From NCBI RefSeq assembly GCF_018390605.1, contig NZ_JAHBGD010000026.1, positions 62,001-126,000 of the forward strand: a DNA stretch of 64,000 bases. The letters run 5' to 3'. Shown here one piece after another: positions 9,071 through 19,197 of the stretch. The position numbers and the translations under genes were made by a program. The notes under the pieces are model-generated. The model had not been told where the DNA came from and ran no database searches. It saw only the letters and a program-made list of their open reading frames with translations. Origin of the DNA: Ancylobacter defluvii. Its GTDB lineage: Bacteria > Pseudomonadota > Alphaproteobacteria > Rhizobiales > Xanthobacteraceae. Each line of letters opens with the position of its first letter. The stretch's first letter is position 1.

Positions 9071-11692
9071 CTACTCCGCCGCCACCTGCGCCGCGCCGCT
9101 GTCGAGCGGGAAGCGGCAGGTCACCAGCGTGCCGCCGCCCGGCGCCGGACCGATCTGGATCGAGCCGCCATGCAGGGCGATGAGCGAACGGACGATGGAG
9201 AGGCCGAGCCCGACCCCGCGATGGCGCGAGCCGGAGGTGTGGCTCTCGAAGCGGTCGAACAGCCGGGCGCCGATTTCCGGCGGGATGCCCGGCCCCTGGT
9301 CGCGCACCTGGAACACCACCTCGCCGCCGCGCCGCTCGGCCGCCAGCCGCACCGTCGAGCCGGCGGGGGCGAAACCGACGGCGTTGGACAGCAGATTGTA
9401 CAGCACCTGCCGCACCCGCTTGGCGTCGGCGCGGAAGCTGCCCGCACTCGCCGGCGCCTCGATGGCGAGGGTGAGGCTGCCTTCGACCAGCCGGTCGCGC
9501 ACGCCCTCGGCGGCGGCCTCCATGGCGCCGCGCACATCGACCTCGGCGAGGTCTAGCGTCATCGCCCCGGCATCGATGGTGGCAAGGTCGAGAATGTCGT
9601 TGATGATGGCGAGCAGCGCCGCGCTGCTCTCGGTGATGTGGTTCACATAGGCGCGCTGGCGGTCGTTGAGCGGCCCGATGCCGGTGTCGTCGAGCAGCTG
9701 CGCGAAGCCGATGATGGTGGTCAGCGGCGAGCGCAGCTCATAGGAGACATGGCTGACGAAGGTGCTCTTGAGATGGTCGGCGGCGACCAGCGCCTCGTTG
9801 CGATCGACCAGCGCCCGCTCGACATTGACGCTGTCGGTGACGTCGCGCAGCGTGACGAGGGTGCCGCCATCCGGCAGCGGCTGGGTGGAGCCATCGAGGA
9901 TCATGCGGTCCGCCCGCTCCAGGCGGAACGTCGCCGGCACCCGCGCTTCGATGCCGGTGACGGCGGCGCGCAGCCGGCCCCACGCCGCCTCATCCGCCGA
10001 CAGCCCCCGGCACGCCTCCACCACCGCGTCGATATGCGGCCGGCCGGCGAGCTGGACCGCCTCCAGCCGCCACATGCGGCGGAAGGCGCTGTTGGACAGG
10101 CCGAGCCGTCCGTCGCTGCCGAACACCGCCACCGCCTCGGCGAGCGCGTCCAGCGTCTCGCTCTGGATGCGGGTCAGCGCGTTGAAGCGGCTTTCCAAGG
10201 CGAGGCGCTCGGTGACCTCGTCGAACAGATAGGTGACGCCGCCCTCCGGATTGGGCGCGGTGACGACGCGCAGCGTGCGTCCGCCCGGCAGGTGCCACCA
10301 GTGCTCCCTCGGCTCGATCGAGCGGTAGGCCTCGTGCAGCTCGGCGCGCCAGGCGCGGAAATCCGCCTGCTCCGGCAGGCGGCGCCCGGCGCGCAGGCGG
10401 TCCAGCACCGCGACATCGCTGGGCCGGTCGTCGAGGAAGGCGGGATCGAGATCGAACAGCGTCGCATAGGCGGCATTGTGGAAGATGAGCCGCTTGTCCT
10501 CGCCGAAAATGGCGACCGCCGTCGAAAGCTGGTCGAGGGTGCGCCGATGCGCGCCCAGCGCATGGGCGAGCTCGGTGCGGATGCGCTCTTCCTCGGTGGC
10601 GTCGAGGGCGATGCCGGCGGTGCCGGCGGCCACCGCCGCCTCCCTCACATCGACGAGGCGGCGGCTGCCGGCCACCACCACCGGCAGGCGGGCCTGGAAG
10701 GCGCCGGTATCGGCGACGGCGGCCAGCGCCTGCCGCCGGCCGGCAGCGTCGAGCAGAGCGAGATCGCGACCGAGCGCATCCCGCAGATCGCGCGCCTCGA
10801 CCGCATGCACATAGGCGGCATTGGCGAAGGCAAGCCGGCCCTCGGCGTCGGCGAGCCAAGCCGGAGCGGGAATGGCGTCGACAAGGTTGCGCAGCGCCCG
10901 CGTCTGGTCCTCCAGCAGCGCATGCGCCTCGGCGAGCCTGGCATGGTCGCGCCGCACGCCGGTGATGTCGCGCAGCCTCAGCACCACGGCAGAGCCGACC
11001 GGGCGGCCATCGGCCTCGACATAACGCCCGTCCTGGGTGACGAGCGACGCCGCGAGCGGGGTGCCGCGGCGGCGCAGCTGGTCGACCGCCACCTCGATGT
11101 CACGGGCGGAGGGCGGCGCGAGCCAACTGCCGAAGGCGAGGATGCGCGCTGGCGCCGCGACCCCGGTGAAGGCGGGGGTATTGCCGATGATCTCGGGATC
11201 GGCGGCAGGATCGCGCCACACCACGACGATCTGCGGCTCGGCCATCAGCAGGGCGCGGCCTTCCTCGATCTGCGCCTCCAGCCGCGAGATCTCGGCGAAG
11301 GCCCCCTCCTCCCGCGCCCGCGCCGCGCGGCGGAAGCGCACATGCACGATGGCGGTGGTGGTGGCGAAAGCGAGCAGGCCGAGCGCCAGCGACAGGCCGA
11401 CCAGCGTGCCGGGATCGAGCGCGGCGAGGCTTGACGCCGCCCCGCCGAGCAGGTCCGCGGCGCGGGCCGGCGTGGCGCCGGCCGCAAGCGTCGCCAGCGC
11501 GGTGGTGGCGAGCAGATCGCGCCGATCCGGACGATGGGAGCGTATGGCAGCAACGGCGCGCCCCGCGAAGGTTCGCACCCGTCCGTCTGCACCGCCGTTG
11601 CCGGCCGGTTGCGCCATTCGCGCCCGTCTCCCTATCGCCGCCGCTCTGCCCCGTATCGGTTCGGCGCGAATATGAGACGTGCCGCCGAACAT
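9071..11692 (-). CDS. divL: DivL-type PAS sensor pseudo-kinase (tyrosine at the phospho-His site)
   Basis: An 873-residue membrane sensor. Two hydrophobic segments lie at about 58-80 and 96-120, several PAS-like domains fill 140-620, and a HisKA/HATPase pair ends the protein. The dimerisation box reads FVSHVSYELRSPL: the residue where a histidine kinase has its phosphorylated His is Tyr651 (TAT, 9742-9740). The ATPase half looks intact (NLLSNAVGFA, DQGPGIPPEIG, GVGLGLSIV). This tyrosine is the hallmark of DivL, which in Caulobacter binds phosphorylated DivK and tunes CckA, and so CtrA, in the cell cycle. Position next to tsaE also matches divL in relatives. Start could be the ATG at 11617 instead. 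Confidence 0.85.
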   Translation of the reverse strand: MFGGTSHIRAEPIRGRAAAIGRRARMAQPAGNGGADGRVRTFAGRAVAAIRSHRPDRRDLLATTALATLAAGATPARAADLLGGAASSLAALDPGTLVGLSLALGLLAFATTTAIVHVRFRRAARAREEGAFAEISRLEAQIEEGRALLMAEPQIVVVWRDPAADPEIIGNTPAFTGVAAPARILAFGSWLAPPSARDIEVAVDQLRRRGTPLAASLVTQDGRYVEADGRPVGSAVVLRLRDITGVRRDHARLAEAHALLEDQTRALRNLVDAIPAPAWLADAEGRLAFANAAYVHAVEARDLRDALGRDLALLDAAGRRQALAAVADTGAFQARLPVVVAGSRRLVDVREAAVAAGTAGIALDATEEERIRTELAHALGAHRRTLDQLSTAVAIFGEDKRLIFHNAAYATLFDLDPAFLDDRPSDVAVLDRLRAGRRLPEQADFRAWRAELHEAYRSIEPREHWWHLPGGRTLRVVTAPNPEGGVTYLFDEVTERLALESRFNALTRIQSETLDALAEAVAVFGSDGRLGLSNSAFRRMWRLEAVQLAGRPHIDAVVEACRGLSADEAAWGRLRAAVTGIEARVPATFRLERADRMILDGSTQPLPDGGTLVTLRDVTDSVNVERALVDRNEALVAADHLKSTFVSHVSYELRSPLTTIIGFAQLLDDTGIGPLNDRQRAYVNHITESSAALLAIINDILDLATIDAGAMTLDLAEVDVRGAMEAAAEGVRDRLVEGSLTLAIEAPASAGSFRADAKRVRQVLYNLLSNAVGFAPAGSTVRLAAERRGGEVVFQVRDQGPGIPPEIGARLFDRFESHTSGSRHRGVGLGLSIVRSLIALHGGSIQIGPAPGGGTLVTCRFPLDSGAAQVAAE

Positions 11693-11754
11693 GCCGAATC
11701 AGTGCGACTGTAGCGAAGCCGGGGAGGCTCTGGAATGGCCGTGGAGGCGACGGT

Positions 11755-12756
<1,002 letters not shown>

Positions 12757-12889
12757 GGGTGCCTCCGATGGGACGTTGTCGCGGCGGTTACCGAGGAAGG
12801 AGATTACGAGGCGATCGCTTGCGGGACGATCACGGGGCCGCCGGTGGTTGATCCGAGGCCTAGCATATTCACGGGATACTGTCGAGAAA

Positions 12890-12916
12890 GTGAAATATCA
12901 CGAAACTAAATCGTGA
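12890..12916. promoter_or_regulatory. Overlapping inverted repeats before cysK (candidate operator)
   Basis: Two inverted repeats share bases. GTGAAATATCAC occupies 12890-12901 (arms GTGA/TCAC), and TCACGA-N7-TCGTGA occupies 12898-12916. A further TTCACG lies at 12869-12874. The patch is AT-rich against its surroundings, ends inside the last codons of the Rrf2 gene and lies 134 bases before the cysK start. Binding by that regulator is inference. Confidence 0.45.
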
Positions 12917-13349
12917 AATCTATGCCTTCCGGCATGGCGCGCCGGTCTTCCCTCTGCGCCGAGCTGCGACACAGATCCTCGACCGTCACCGCATCCAGCG
13001 CCGCCTCGAAAGTGTGTTCGGCTTCGCCGACCGCCGGCTGGATCACGTCGCGCACGATGGCGGGCAGGTTGCCGAGCGCATCGCCGGCCTCTGCCTCCAC
13101 CACCCGCACGATCTCGGCGACGGTGATGCGCCGGCGCTCGCGGGCGAGTTCATAGCCGCCGCGCGGCCCGCGCACGCCCTTCAGCACCCCGGCATGCACC
13201 AGCGACTGCAGTACCGGCTCCAGATGGCGGGGCGGCAATTCGTGGCGAGCGGCGAGCGCCTTGGCGGCCACCGGCGTACCCCGCGCATACAGGGCGACGT
13301 CGACGACGGCGGCAATGGCTAGAAGGCTTTTGTCGGACAAACGCGGCAT
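12906..13349 (-). CDS. Rrf2-family transcriptional regulator
   Basis: A 147-residue winged-helix repressor. The Rrf2 signature is clear: LSDKSLLAIAAVVDVALYA at the start, a recognition region LPPRHLEPVLQSLVHAGVLKG and the wing RGPRGGYELARE. IscR-like members bind an Fe-S cluster through three spaced cysteines after the wing; here that stretch has none, and the single Cys (about 127) lies near the end. It therefore resembles cluster-free members such as the cysteine regulator CymR, which fits its place just upstream of cysK. It begins 10 bases after dut ends and may be read from the dut transcript. Regulation of cysK is inferred from position and from the inverted repeats at its 3' end. Confidence 0.85.
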   Translation of the reverse strand: MPRLSDKSLLAIAAVVDVALYARGTPVAAKALAARHELPPRHLEPVLQSLVHAGVLKGVRGPRGGYELARERRRITVAEIVRVVEAEAGDALGNLPAIVRDVIQPAVGEAEHTFEAALDAVTVEDLCRSSAQREDRRAMPEGIDFTI

Positions 13350-13359
13350 GCCTCATTGG

Positions 13360-13833
13360 CTAGCGCGATATCTGCCTGCCGTCGAGCCCCGTCGAGCCAA
13401 ATCCACCATTTCCCCGCGTTGTTTTTTCTAAATCACGAGATTCTTCGAGAGTCACGCGAGCGACGGGGGCGACCACCATCTGGGCGATGCGCATGCCGCG
13501 CTCGATGGCGAAGGGCTCGGCGCCGAGATTGACCAGCAGCACCTTCACCTCGCCGCGATAATCCGAATCGACGGTGCCGGGCGCGTTGAGCACCGTGATG
13601 CCGTTCTTCAGTGCCAGACCCGAGCGCGGACGCACCTGCGCCTCGAAGCCGGCCGGCACGGCGAGGCACAGCCCGGTCGGCACCGCGGCGCGGCCCAGCG
13701 GCGCGAGAACCAGCGGCTCGCCCTCCGGCACCGCGGCGATGAGGTCGAGCCCGGCGGCACCCTCGGTCGCGTAGGACGGCAGCGGCAGGCCGGCACCATG
13801 CGGCAGCAGCTGGACGGGAACGGCGATGCTCAC
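13360..13833 (-). CDS. dut: Deoxyuridine 5'-triphosphate nucleotidohydrolase
   Basis: dUTPase hydrolyses dUTP to dUMP, keeping uracil out of DNA and feeding dTMP synthesis. From a GTG start at 13833 the protein is 157 residues, the usual size of trimeric dUTPases. The five motifs are in order: GAAGLDL (26-31), [10 protein letters not shown] (69-78), [13 protein letters not shown] (83-95) with the catalytic Asp, RIAQMV (115-120) and the C-terminal GNGGFGSTG (141-149). The GTG overlaps the coaBC stop as GTGA, which decides the start over longer in-frame options inside coaBC. dfp/coaBC-dut is a widely conserved pair. Confidence 0.93.
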   Translation of the reverse strand: MSIAVPVQLLPHGAGLPLPSYATEGAAGLDLIAAVPEGEPLVLAPLGRAAVPTGLCLAVPAGFEAQVRPRSGLALKNGITVLNAPGTVDSDYRGEVKVLLVNLGAEPFAIERGMRIAQMVVAPVARVTLEESRDLEKTTRGNGGFGSTGLDGRQISR

Positions 13834-15086
13834 GATTGGCTCTCCTGCGGGCCGAGCGCCACGGCGATGCGCGCCACGAGGCGCTGGGCGATCTCCGCCT
13901 TGGAGGCGGTCGGCCAATGTTCGACACCGGCGGCGCTGACGAGATGCACGGCATTGCTGTCCGCCCCCATCACCCCGCCGGGAATGCCGCTCTGGTGGCC
14001 CCCATCCCGCGACACGTCATTGGCAACGATCCAGTCGCAGCCCTTGCGCGCGAGCTTGGCCTGGGCGTGGGCGACGACGTTCTGCGTCTCCGCCGCGAAG
14101 CCCACGACGAGGCGCGGACGCCCTTCGGCGCGCCGGGCGATGCCGGCGAGAATGTCCGGGTTCTCGGTCAGCGCCAGCGGCGCCAGCGCGTTGCCGTCCT
14201 TCTTGAGCTTTTGGCCGGCTTCGGCGGCAACCCGCCAGTCCGCCACCGCGGCGGCGAACACCGCCGCATCGGCCGGCAACGCCGCCTCCACCGCCGCCAG
14301 CATGTCGCGGGCGGTCTCGACATGGTGCACGGCGATGCCGGCCGGATCCGGCAGGTTCACCGGCCCGGACACCAGCGTCACCCGCGCGCCGGCGGCGGCG
14401 GCGGCGGCGGCGATGGCGTGCCCCTGCTTGCCCGAGGAACGGTTGGCGATGTAGCGCACCGGATCGATCGGCTCATGCGTCGGGCCCGAGGTGACCAGCA
14501 CATGGCGTCCCCGCAGCGCGCCGCCAACCTTCACTCCGCCGGCGCCCAGCAGCGCCTCGGCGGCATCCGCGATCTCGGTCGGCTCGGCCATGCGGCCGAG
14601 GCCCTCCTCGCCGCGCTCCGCCATCTCCCCGGCCTTGGGGCCGACGAAGACGACGCCATCAGCCTTCAGCATCACGACATTGCGCAGCGTAGCCGGGTGC
14701 ATCCACATCGCCGGGTTCATCGCCGGGGCGACGAGTCGCGTCGCCCGCGTCGCCAGCAGCACCGCGCCGGCGAGGTCGTCGGCGATGCCGTGCGCCATCT
14801 TCGCCATGCGATCGGCGGTGGCCGGCGCGACCAGCACCAGGTCGGCCTCGCGGGCAAGGCGGATATGGCCGATATCCTGCTCGGCGGCGCGGTCGAACAA
14901 TTCGGTGAACACCGGCTCGTGCGACAGCGCCCCGGCGGCGAGCGGAGTGACGAATTTCTGGGCCGCCCCGGTCATCACCACGCGGACCCGCGCGCCCCGC
15001 TCCTTGAGCCGGCGGATGAGGTCGAGGCTCTTATAGGCGGCGATGCCGCCGCCGATGATGAGAAGGACCGTCTTGCCTGCAAGCAT
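13830..15086 (-). CDS. coaBC: Phosphopantothenoylcysteine decarboxylase / phosphopantothenate-cysteine ligase
   Basis: Bifunctional CoA-synthesis enzyme of about 418 residues. The N-terminal CoaC half is a flavoprotein decarboxylase ([18 protein letters not shown], then PAMNPAMW near 120, where the active-site His/Asn patch lies). The C-terminal CoaB half is the CTP-dependent ligase ([22 protein letters not shown], and VGFAAET near 320). I use the ATG at 15086; a GTG three codons upstream (15095) is possible. It lies 48 bases after ubiB and overlaps dut by 4 bases. Confidence 0.93.
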   Translation of the reverse strand: MLAGKTVLLIIGGGIAAYKSLDLIRRLKERGARVRVVMTGAAQKFVTPLAAGALSHEPVFTELFDRAAEQDIGHIRLAREADLVLVAPATADRMAKMAHGIADDLAGAVLLATRATRLVAPAMNPAMWMHPATLRNVVMLKADGVVFVGPKAGEMAERGEEGLGRMAEPTEIADAAEALLGAGGVKVGGALRGRHVLVTSGPTHEPIDPVRYIANRSSGKQGHAIAAAAAAAGARVTLVSGPVNLPDPAGIAVHHVETARDMLAAVEAALPADAAVFAAAVADWRVAAEAGQKLKKDGNALAPLALTENPDILAGIARRAEGRPRLVVGFAAETQNVVAHAQAKLARKGCDWIVANDVSRDGGHQSGIPGGVMGADSNAVHLVSAAGVEHWPTASKAEIAQRLVARIAVALGPQESQS

Positions 15087-15134
15087 GCGTCTCACCGTTT
15101 CCCGGCCGGCAGTGGTAGCAGAGCCGCGCGCGGC

Positions 15135-16703
15135 TCAGAAGATCAGATGCGCCGCCAGCAGCGCGACGATCGCCCACAGCGCGAAGGTCAGGCCGCGATT
15201 GCCACGCCCCTCCGCCCGGCCGATCGCCTCCACGGTCTCCGGGGCGAGCGCGAGGCCGTCGCGGGTCGAGCGGTCGAGCTGGCTGGCGATGCGCTGGCCC
15301 TGGGCGATCAGGTCCGGCAGCGCCTGAAGCCCGCGTCCCACCGCCTGAAGCCCGTGCGCCGCCTCCTCCAGCTTGCCGGCGGGGCCGAGATTGCGCTCGA
15401 TCCAGGTACGCACTACCGGCTCGGCGGTCTTCCACATGTTCAGCTGGGGATCGAGGGTGCGCGCCACGCCCTCCACCACCACCATGGTCTTCTGCAGCAG
15501 CAAGAGCTCCGGCCGGGTCTTCATGTCGAACAGCGCCGTCACCTCGAACAGCAGGGTGAGCAGCTTCGCCATCGAGATCTCGCTGGCACTGCGCGAATGG
15601 ATCGGCTCGCCGATGGCGCGGATCGCCTGGGCGAAATCCTCCACCGAATGGTGCGCCGGCACGTAGCCGGCCTCGAAATGCACCTCGGCGGTGCGGATCC
15701 AGTTGCGGGTGATGAAGCCGTAGAGGATCTCGGCGAGGAAGCGTCGCTCCTTCACCCCCAGCCGGCCCATGATGCCGCAATCCACCGCCACCAGCCGCCC
15801 CTCGGCGTCGATGAACAGGTTGCCCGGATGCATGTCGGCGTGGAAGAAGCCGTCGCGCAGCGCGTGGCGCAGGAAGGACTGCATCAGGATGCGGCCCAGC
15901 TCCGGCAAATCATGGCCGGCGGCACGCAACCCCTCCATGTCGTTCAGCTTGATGCCGTCGATCCATTCGGTGGTCAGCACCTCGCGTCCGGTGCGGTCCC
16001 AGTCCACCGACGGCACGCGGAAATCGGTCTCGGCGGCGGTGTTCTGCGCCAGTTCGGACAGTGCGGCGGCCTCGAGCCTGAGGTCCATCTCCATCGCCAC
16101 CGAACGGGCCAGCGTGTCGACGATGGCGACGAGGCGCAGCCGCTGCCCCTCCGGCGAGGCCCTCTCGCCGATCCGCGCGGCGCGATAGAAGGAGGAGAGG
16201 TCGGCGCGGAATCGCGCCTGCACGTCCGGCCGCAGCACCTTCACCGCTACCCGGCGCGGCGTCCCCTCGGCCTCGCGCGTCTCGCCCTGGTGCACCTGCG
16301 CGATGGAGGCGGCGGCGATGGGCGGGCCGAGCGCGGCGTAGACGGCGGCGACCGGCCGGTCGAGCGTGCGGGCGATCGCCGCCTCCGCCACGCCCTGCGC
16401 AAAGGGCGCCATGCGGTCCTGCAGCACTTCGAGGTCGCGCGCCATCTCGGCGCCGACCACGTCCGGCCGCGTCGCCAGGAACTGGCCGAGCTTCACATAG
16501 GACGGCCCGAGCCGGGACAGCGCGGCACCGAGCGCCGCGGCGCTGGAACGCCCGTCGCGCCGCTCGATCAGCCGGGCGAGGCGGAACAGCGGTTCGGTGC
16601 CCGGCGGCAGGATATCGGGATCGACGCGGGCGAGCACGCCCTCGCGCGCCATCACATAGCCCGCACGGGCGAGCCTCAGCATGTCTCCGAGAAAAGTGGC
16701 CAC
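15135..16703 (-). CDS. ubiB: Ubiquinone biosynthesis ABC1-type kinase UbiB
   Basis: Atypical protein-kinase-like ATPase needed for ubiquinone synthesis, 522 residues. It shows the family's KxGQ motif (Lys71-Gln74 in YVKLGQFLATRPD), the alanine-rich loop AAASIAQVHQG at 130-140 that replaces the usual P-loop, the ATP lysine in VAVKVLRPDV (Lys155), and the catalytic region FFHADMHPGNLFID with AVDCGIMGRL. The C-terminus is a hydrophobic hairpin ending LLAAHLIF, typical of membrane-bound UbiB. It starts 7 bases after ubiE, so the two quinone genes are surely cotranscribed. An exact enzymatic reaction has not been settled for the family. Confidence 0.92.
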   Translation of the reverse strand: MATFLGDMLRLARAGYVMAREGVLARVDPDILPPGTEPLFRLARLIERRDGRSSAAALGAALSRLGPSYVKLGQFLATRPDVVGAEMARDLEVLQDRMAPFAQGVAEAAIARTLDRPVAAVYAALGPPIAAASIAQVHQGETREAEGTPRRVAVKVLRPDVQARFRADLSSFYRAARIGERASPEGQRLRLVAIVDTLARSVAMEMDLRLEAAALSELAQNTAAETDFRVPSVDWDRTGREVLTTEWIDGIKLNDMEGLRAAGHDLPELGRILMQSFLRHALRDGFFHADMHPGNLFIDAEGRLVAVDCGIMGRLGVKERRFLAEILYGFITRNWIRTAEVHFEAGYVPAHHSVEDFAQAIRAIGEPIHSRSASEISMAKLLTLLFEVTALFDMKTRPELLLLQKTMVVVEGVARTLDPQLNMWKTAEPVVRTWIERNLGPAGKLEEAAHGLQAVGRGLQALPDLIAQGQRIASQLDRSTRDGLALAPETVEAIGRAEGRGNRGLTFALWAIVALLAAHLIF

Positions 16704-16710
16704 GGCGCGC

Positions 16711-17556
16711 TCAGATCCTCGCGCCGCTGTGCAGGCAGACGATGCCGCCCGTCAGCGGGGTCCATCCGACGCGCTTCAGCCCGGCCTCGCGCATCATCTG
16801 CGCGAACAGTTCCGGCGCCGGAAAGCGGCGGATCGATTCGACGAGATACTGGTAGGATTCGGCATCTCCGGTCACGAAGCGCCCCATGGGCGGGATCGCC
16901 TTGAACGAATAGGCGTCGTAGATCGCATCGAGACCGGGCACGTCGACGCGCGAGAACTCCAGCACGAAGCAGTGCCCGCCGGGTTTCAGCACCCGGCGCA
17001 TCTCGGAAAGCGCCTTGTCCATGCGCGGCACGTTGCGGATGCCGAAGGCGATGGAAGCGGCGTCGAAGGACTTGTCCGGAAAGGGCAACTCCTCGGCATT
17101 GGCCTCGACGAACTCCACCTTCCCGGCATGGCCGAGGCTCGCGGCGCGCTCGCGCCCGACGCCGAGCATGCCGCCATTGATGTCGGCCACCACCGCGCTC
17201 GTGCCGGCGCCGCCGGCCTCGATGGTGCGGAACGACACGTCGCCGGTGCCGCCGGCCACATCCAGCAGGCGGAACGGCCGGTCGTTCTTCGGCGGGCGGA
17301 TGCGCGAGACCAAAAGGTCCTTCCACACCCGGTGCAGGCCGAGCGACATCAGGTCGTTCATCACGTCGTAGCGGCGGGCGACCGAGTGGAACACCTCGTC
17401 GACCATGCGCTGCTTGTCGCCGAGCGGCACGGTGCGGAAGCCGAAATGGGTGTCGGCGGCGGAATCAGGCAGGGCCGGGGCCGCGACAGGGTCGGCGGCG
17501 TCCTGCGGAGCGGCGTCCTGCGGAATCGCGTCCTGCGCGCTGCTGCCTGCGGTCAT
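16711..17556 (-). CDS. ubiE: Demethylubiquinone/demethylmenaquinone C-methyltransferase UbiE
   Basis: SAM-dependent C-methyltransferase of quinone synthesis, 281 residues. The family start [17 protein letters not shown] appears at about residue 36, followed by [21 protein letters not shown], the SAM motif [12 protein letters not shown] and the [12 protein letters not shown] segment. The 35 residues ahead of the conserved fold are unusual: Ala/Asp/Pro-rich and built on three copies of a QDAxx pentapeptide coded by a 15-base tandem repeat. UbiE proteins of about 250 residues are normal, so this is a lineage-specific tail or the true start is later; no later ATG precedes the fold. First gene of ubiE-ubiB-coaBC-dut. 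Confidence 0.92.
   Translation of the reverse strand: MTAGSSAQDAIPQDAAPQDAADPVAAPALPDSAADTHFGFRTVPLGDKQRMVDEVFHSVARRYDVMNDLMSLGLHRVWKDLLVSRIRPPKNDRPFRLLDVAGGTGDVSFRTIEAGGAGTSAVVADINGGMLGVGRERAASLGHAGKVEFVEANAEELPFPDKSFDAASIAFGIRNVPRMDKALSEMRRVLKPGGHCFVLEFSRVDVPGLDAIYDAYSFKAIPPMGRFVTGDAESYQYLVESIRRFPAPELFAQMMREAGLKRVGWTPLTGGIVCLHSGARI
17498..17542. repeat. 15-base tandem repeat, three units, in ubiE 5' end
   Basis: Three adjacent units start GCGTCCTGCG at 17498, 17513 and 17528. They code the pentapeptides [10 protein letters not shown] and QDAAD on the minus strand. The unit length is a multiple of three, so copy change would alter the tail length without breaking the frame. Confidence 0.85.
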
Positions 17557-17695
17557 CCTGCCCTCGCGATTGCGTTCGGTTCAAACCCTGTGCGAACCGA
17601 AGCGTGGCGGGACCATAACCGAGCCATTCCCGCCCGACCAGACGGCGAGCCATGCAAGCGCCACATGCAGCGACGGCGGAAACGTCACAAAAGGC

Positions 17696-18457
17696 TCAGA
17701 TGACCCGCACCAGCGTGCCGATGCGCACGCGATTATAGAGGTCGATCACATCGTCGTTGCGCATGCGGATGCAGCCGGAGGAGACCGCCTGGCCGATGCT
17801 GTCGGCCTCGTTGGTGCCGTGGATGCGGTACAGCGTGCTGCCGAGATACAGCGCGCGGGCGCCGAGCGGGTTTTCCGGCCCGCCCTCCATGCGCTCCGGC
17901 AGGCCGGGGCGGCGGGCATGCATTTCCGCCGGCGGCGTCCAGCTCGGCCATTCGGCCTTGCGGCTGATACGCTCGGCCCCGCTCCAGGCAAAGCCCTCGC
18001 GTCCCACGCCGATGCCGTAGCGCAGCGCCCGGCCGCCGCCCTGCACCAGATAGAGGAAGCGCGCACCGGTATCGATGATGACGGTGCCGGGCGAATCGGT
18101 CGTCACATAGGGCACGGACTGGCGATTATACTCGGTGTTGACGCCCCGCCCGCCGCCGCTCTGATAGACCGGTGCCGGCGCGTTCTCGTCGAAATGCCCG
18201 CCGCCCGTGCTGCCCGCCGGCTCGCGGGGACGGGAGGAGAACACCGCATAATTGCCGTCGTCTATGCCGTAGAAGCTGCCCCCGTAGGAGCGGGAGCTCT
18301 GCGCCGCCGCCGGTGATGGCAGCAGCGCGCCGGCCAGGGCGGCGATCAACGCCGCCAGAACCATGCCCGAGGCTATGGCGACCGCCATCGGCGGTCCGGC
18401 TACGTGCCGGCCGGCACGCGGGGGCCGCCGCCCTCCACTCGTCAGCAAACCACGCAT
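17696..18457 (-). CDS. Exported YkuD-type L,D-transpeptidase
   Basis: Cell-wall cross-linking enzyme of the YkuD family, 253 residues. A long hydrophobic segment (MVLAALIAALAGALLPSP, about 32-49) ending in AAA-Q looks like a Sec signal; an ATG at codon 24 (18388) would give a more usual signal peptide. The catalytic domain (about 115-253) ends in HGTNEADSIGQ then SSGCIRM, holding the active His and Cys. A serine/glycine-rich linker joins signal and domain. The protein at 40.6-41.2 kb is a paralogue with the same core. A CtrA-like box lies about 50 bases ahead of the start. Confidence 0.88.
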   Translation of the reverse strand: MRGLLTSGGRRPPRAGRHVAGPPMAVAIASGMVLAALIAALAGALLPSPAAAQSSRSYGGSFYGIDDGNYAVFSSRPREPAGSTGGGHFDENAPAPVYQSGGGRGVNTEYNRQSVPYVTTDSPGTVIIDTGARFLYLVQGGGRALRYGIGVGREGFAWSGAERISRKAEWPSWTPPAEMHARRPGLPERMEGGPENPLGARALYLGSTLYRIHGTNEADSIGQAVSSGCIRMRNDDVIDLYNRVRIGTLVRVI

Positions 18458-18505
18458 GCGAAGGCTCCGGCGCTACCGCTCCACTGCCCCCATCTTTCAC
18501 CACGC

Positions 18506-18524
18506 ATGGTTAACGCACGGTTAT
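18506..18524 (-). promoter_or_regulatory. CtrA-like binding site
   Basis: Read on the minus strand the bases are ATAACCGTGCGTTAACCAT. This is the CtrA pattern TTAA-N7-TTAACCAT with one mismatch (first base). It lies between the end of the lipoprotein gene and the L,D-transpeptidase start, where a promoter must be if that gene has its own. No other full match was found in the intergenic DNA of the window by eye. Confidence 0.5.
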
Positions 18525-18536
18525 GCGCGATGCCGG

Positions 18537-19019
18537 TCAGGCCGGGCAGCGAACATAAACCATGGTGCCGTAGCGCCCCTGAACCTCGGGATCGAGCCAC
18601 TTCAGCACCAGGATCTGACCATCGAAGCGCAGAACCTCGCGGTCGGCCTGCGAGCCCGGCGGCTCGTCGGGCAGGCCGATATAGGTCGGGCCCGGCGCCA
18701 CCTGCTTGGACACCAGCTCGGACGGCGTCGACTGGTCGGCGAGATACATCATGAAGCCGCCATTCGGGCCGGCACTGATCACGTAGGGCTGACGGCACCC
18801 CTGCCGGGCCTGCGCCTCGGTGCGGGCGGCGTCCTCCGGCCGGTGATAGGCGGCCAAGCCCCATTTGCCGACCAGTTGCTGGGCGGTGATCGGCGAGGTA
18901 AAGCGCGGCATGGCCGGCTCGATGGGCGCCGGAGCCTGGGGCGTGCTGGCACAGGCGGCGACCAGCGCGGCCACCGCGGCGATGAGGGACAGACGCAAGA
19001 AACGACGAGACAGCTTCAT
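18537..19019 (-). CDS. Small secreted lipoprotein of unknown function
   Basis: A 160-residue protein that I do not recognise beyond its export signal. Residues 1-23 are a lipoprotein signal (RRFLRLSLIAAVAALVAAC, lipobox Cys about 23) followed by a Pro/Ala linker. The mature part begins ITAQQLVGKWGLAAYH, a tryptophan after GK as in small beta-barrel or lipocalin-like folds, and contains two further cysteines (GCRQPYV and VRCPA near the C-terminus) that could pair in the periplasm. The beta-rich pattern hints at a small barrel, but no family can be named. It stands before the L,D-transpeptidase on the same strand. Confidence 0.7.
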   Translation of the reverse strand: MKLSRRFLRLSLIAAVAALVAACASTPQAPAPIEPAMPRFTSPITAQQLVGKWGLAAYHRPEDAARTEAQARQGCRQPYVISAGPNGGFMMYLADQSTPSELVSKQVAPGPTYIGLPDEPPGSQADREVLRFDGQILVLKWLDPEVQGRYGTMVYVRCPA

Positions 19020-19197
19020 CGAGCACTCCGGGACGGGTAGATGCCGGTCGGAAGACCAGCGACCAGGCGAACCCCGGCCGCAAAAGTGAATGGAATACCC
19101 TCCCCGCAGCGGGCTTTACGCGAGGGTCGGGAGGACACAATAGTGCGCCCGCTTCGCCCCGTCGACGTTAACTGAGCCACACTACGAGAGAATTCCA

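Noticed and set aside
19168-19171. Other TTAA(C) half sites (19168, 41348, 44280)
   Set aside because: None has a second TTAA at the right distance, so no CtrA call was made.
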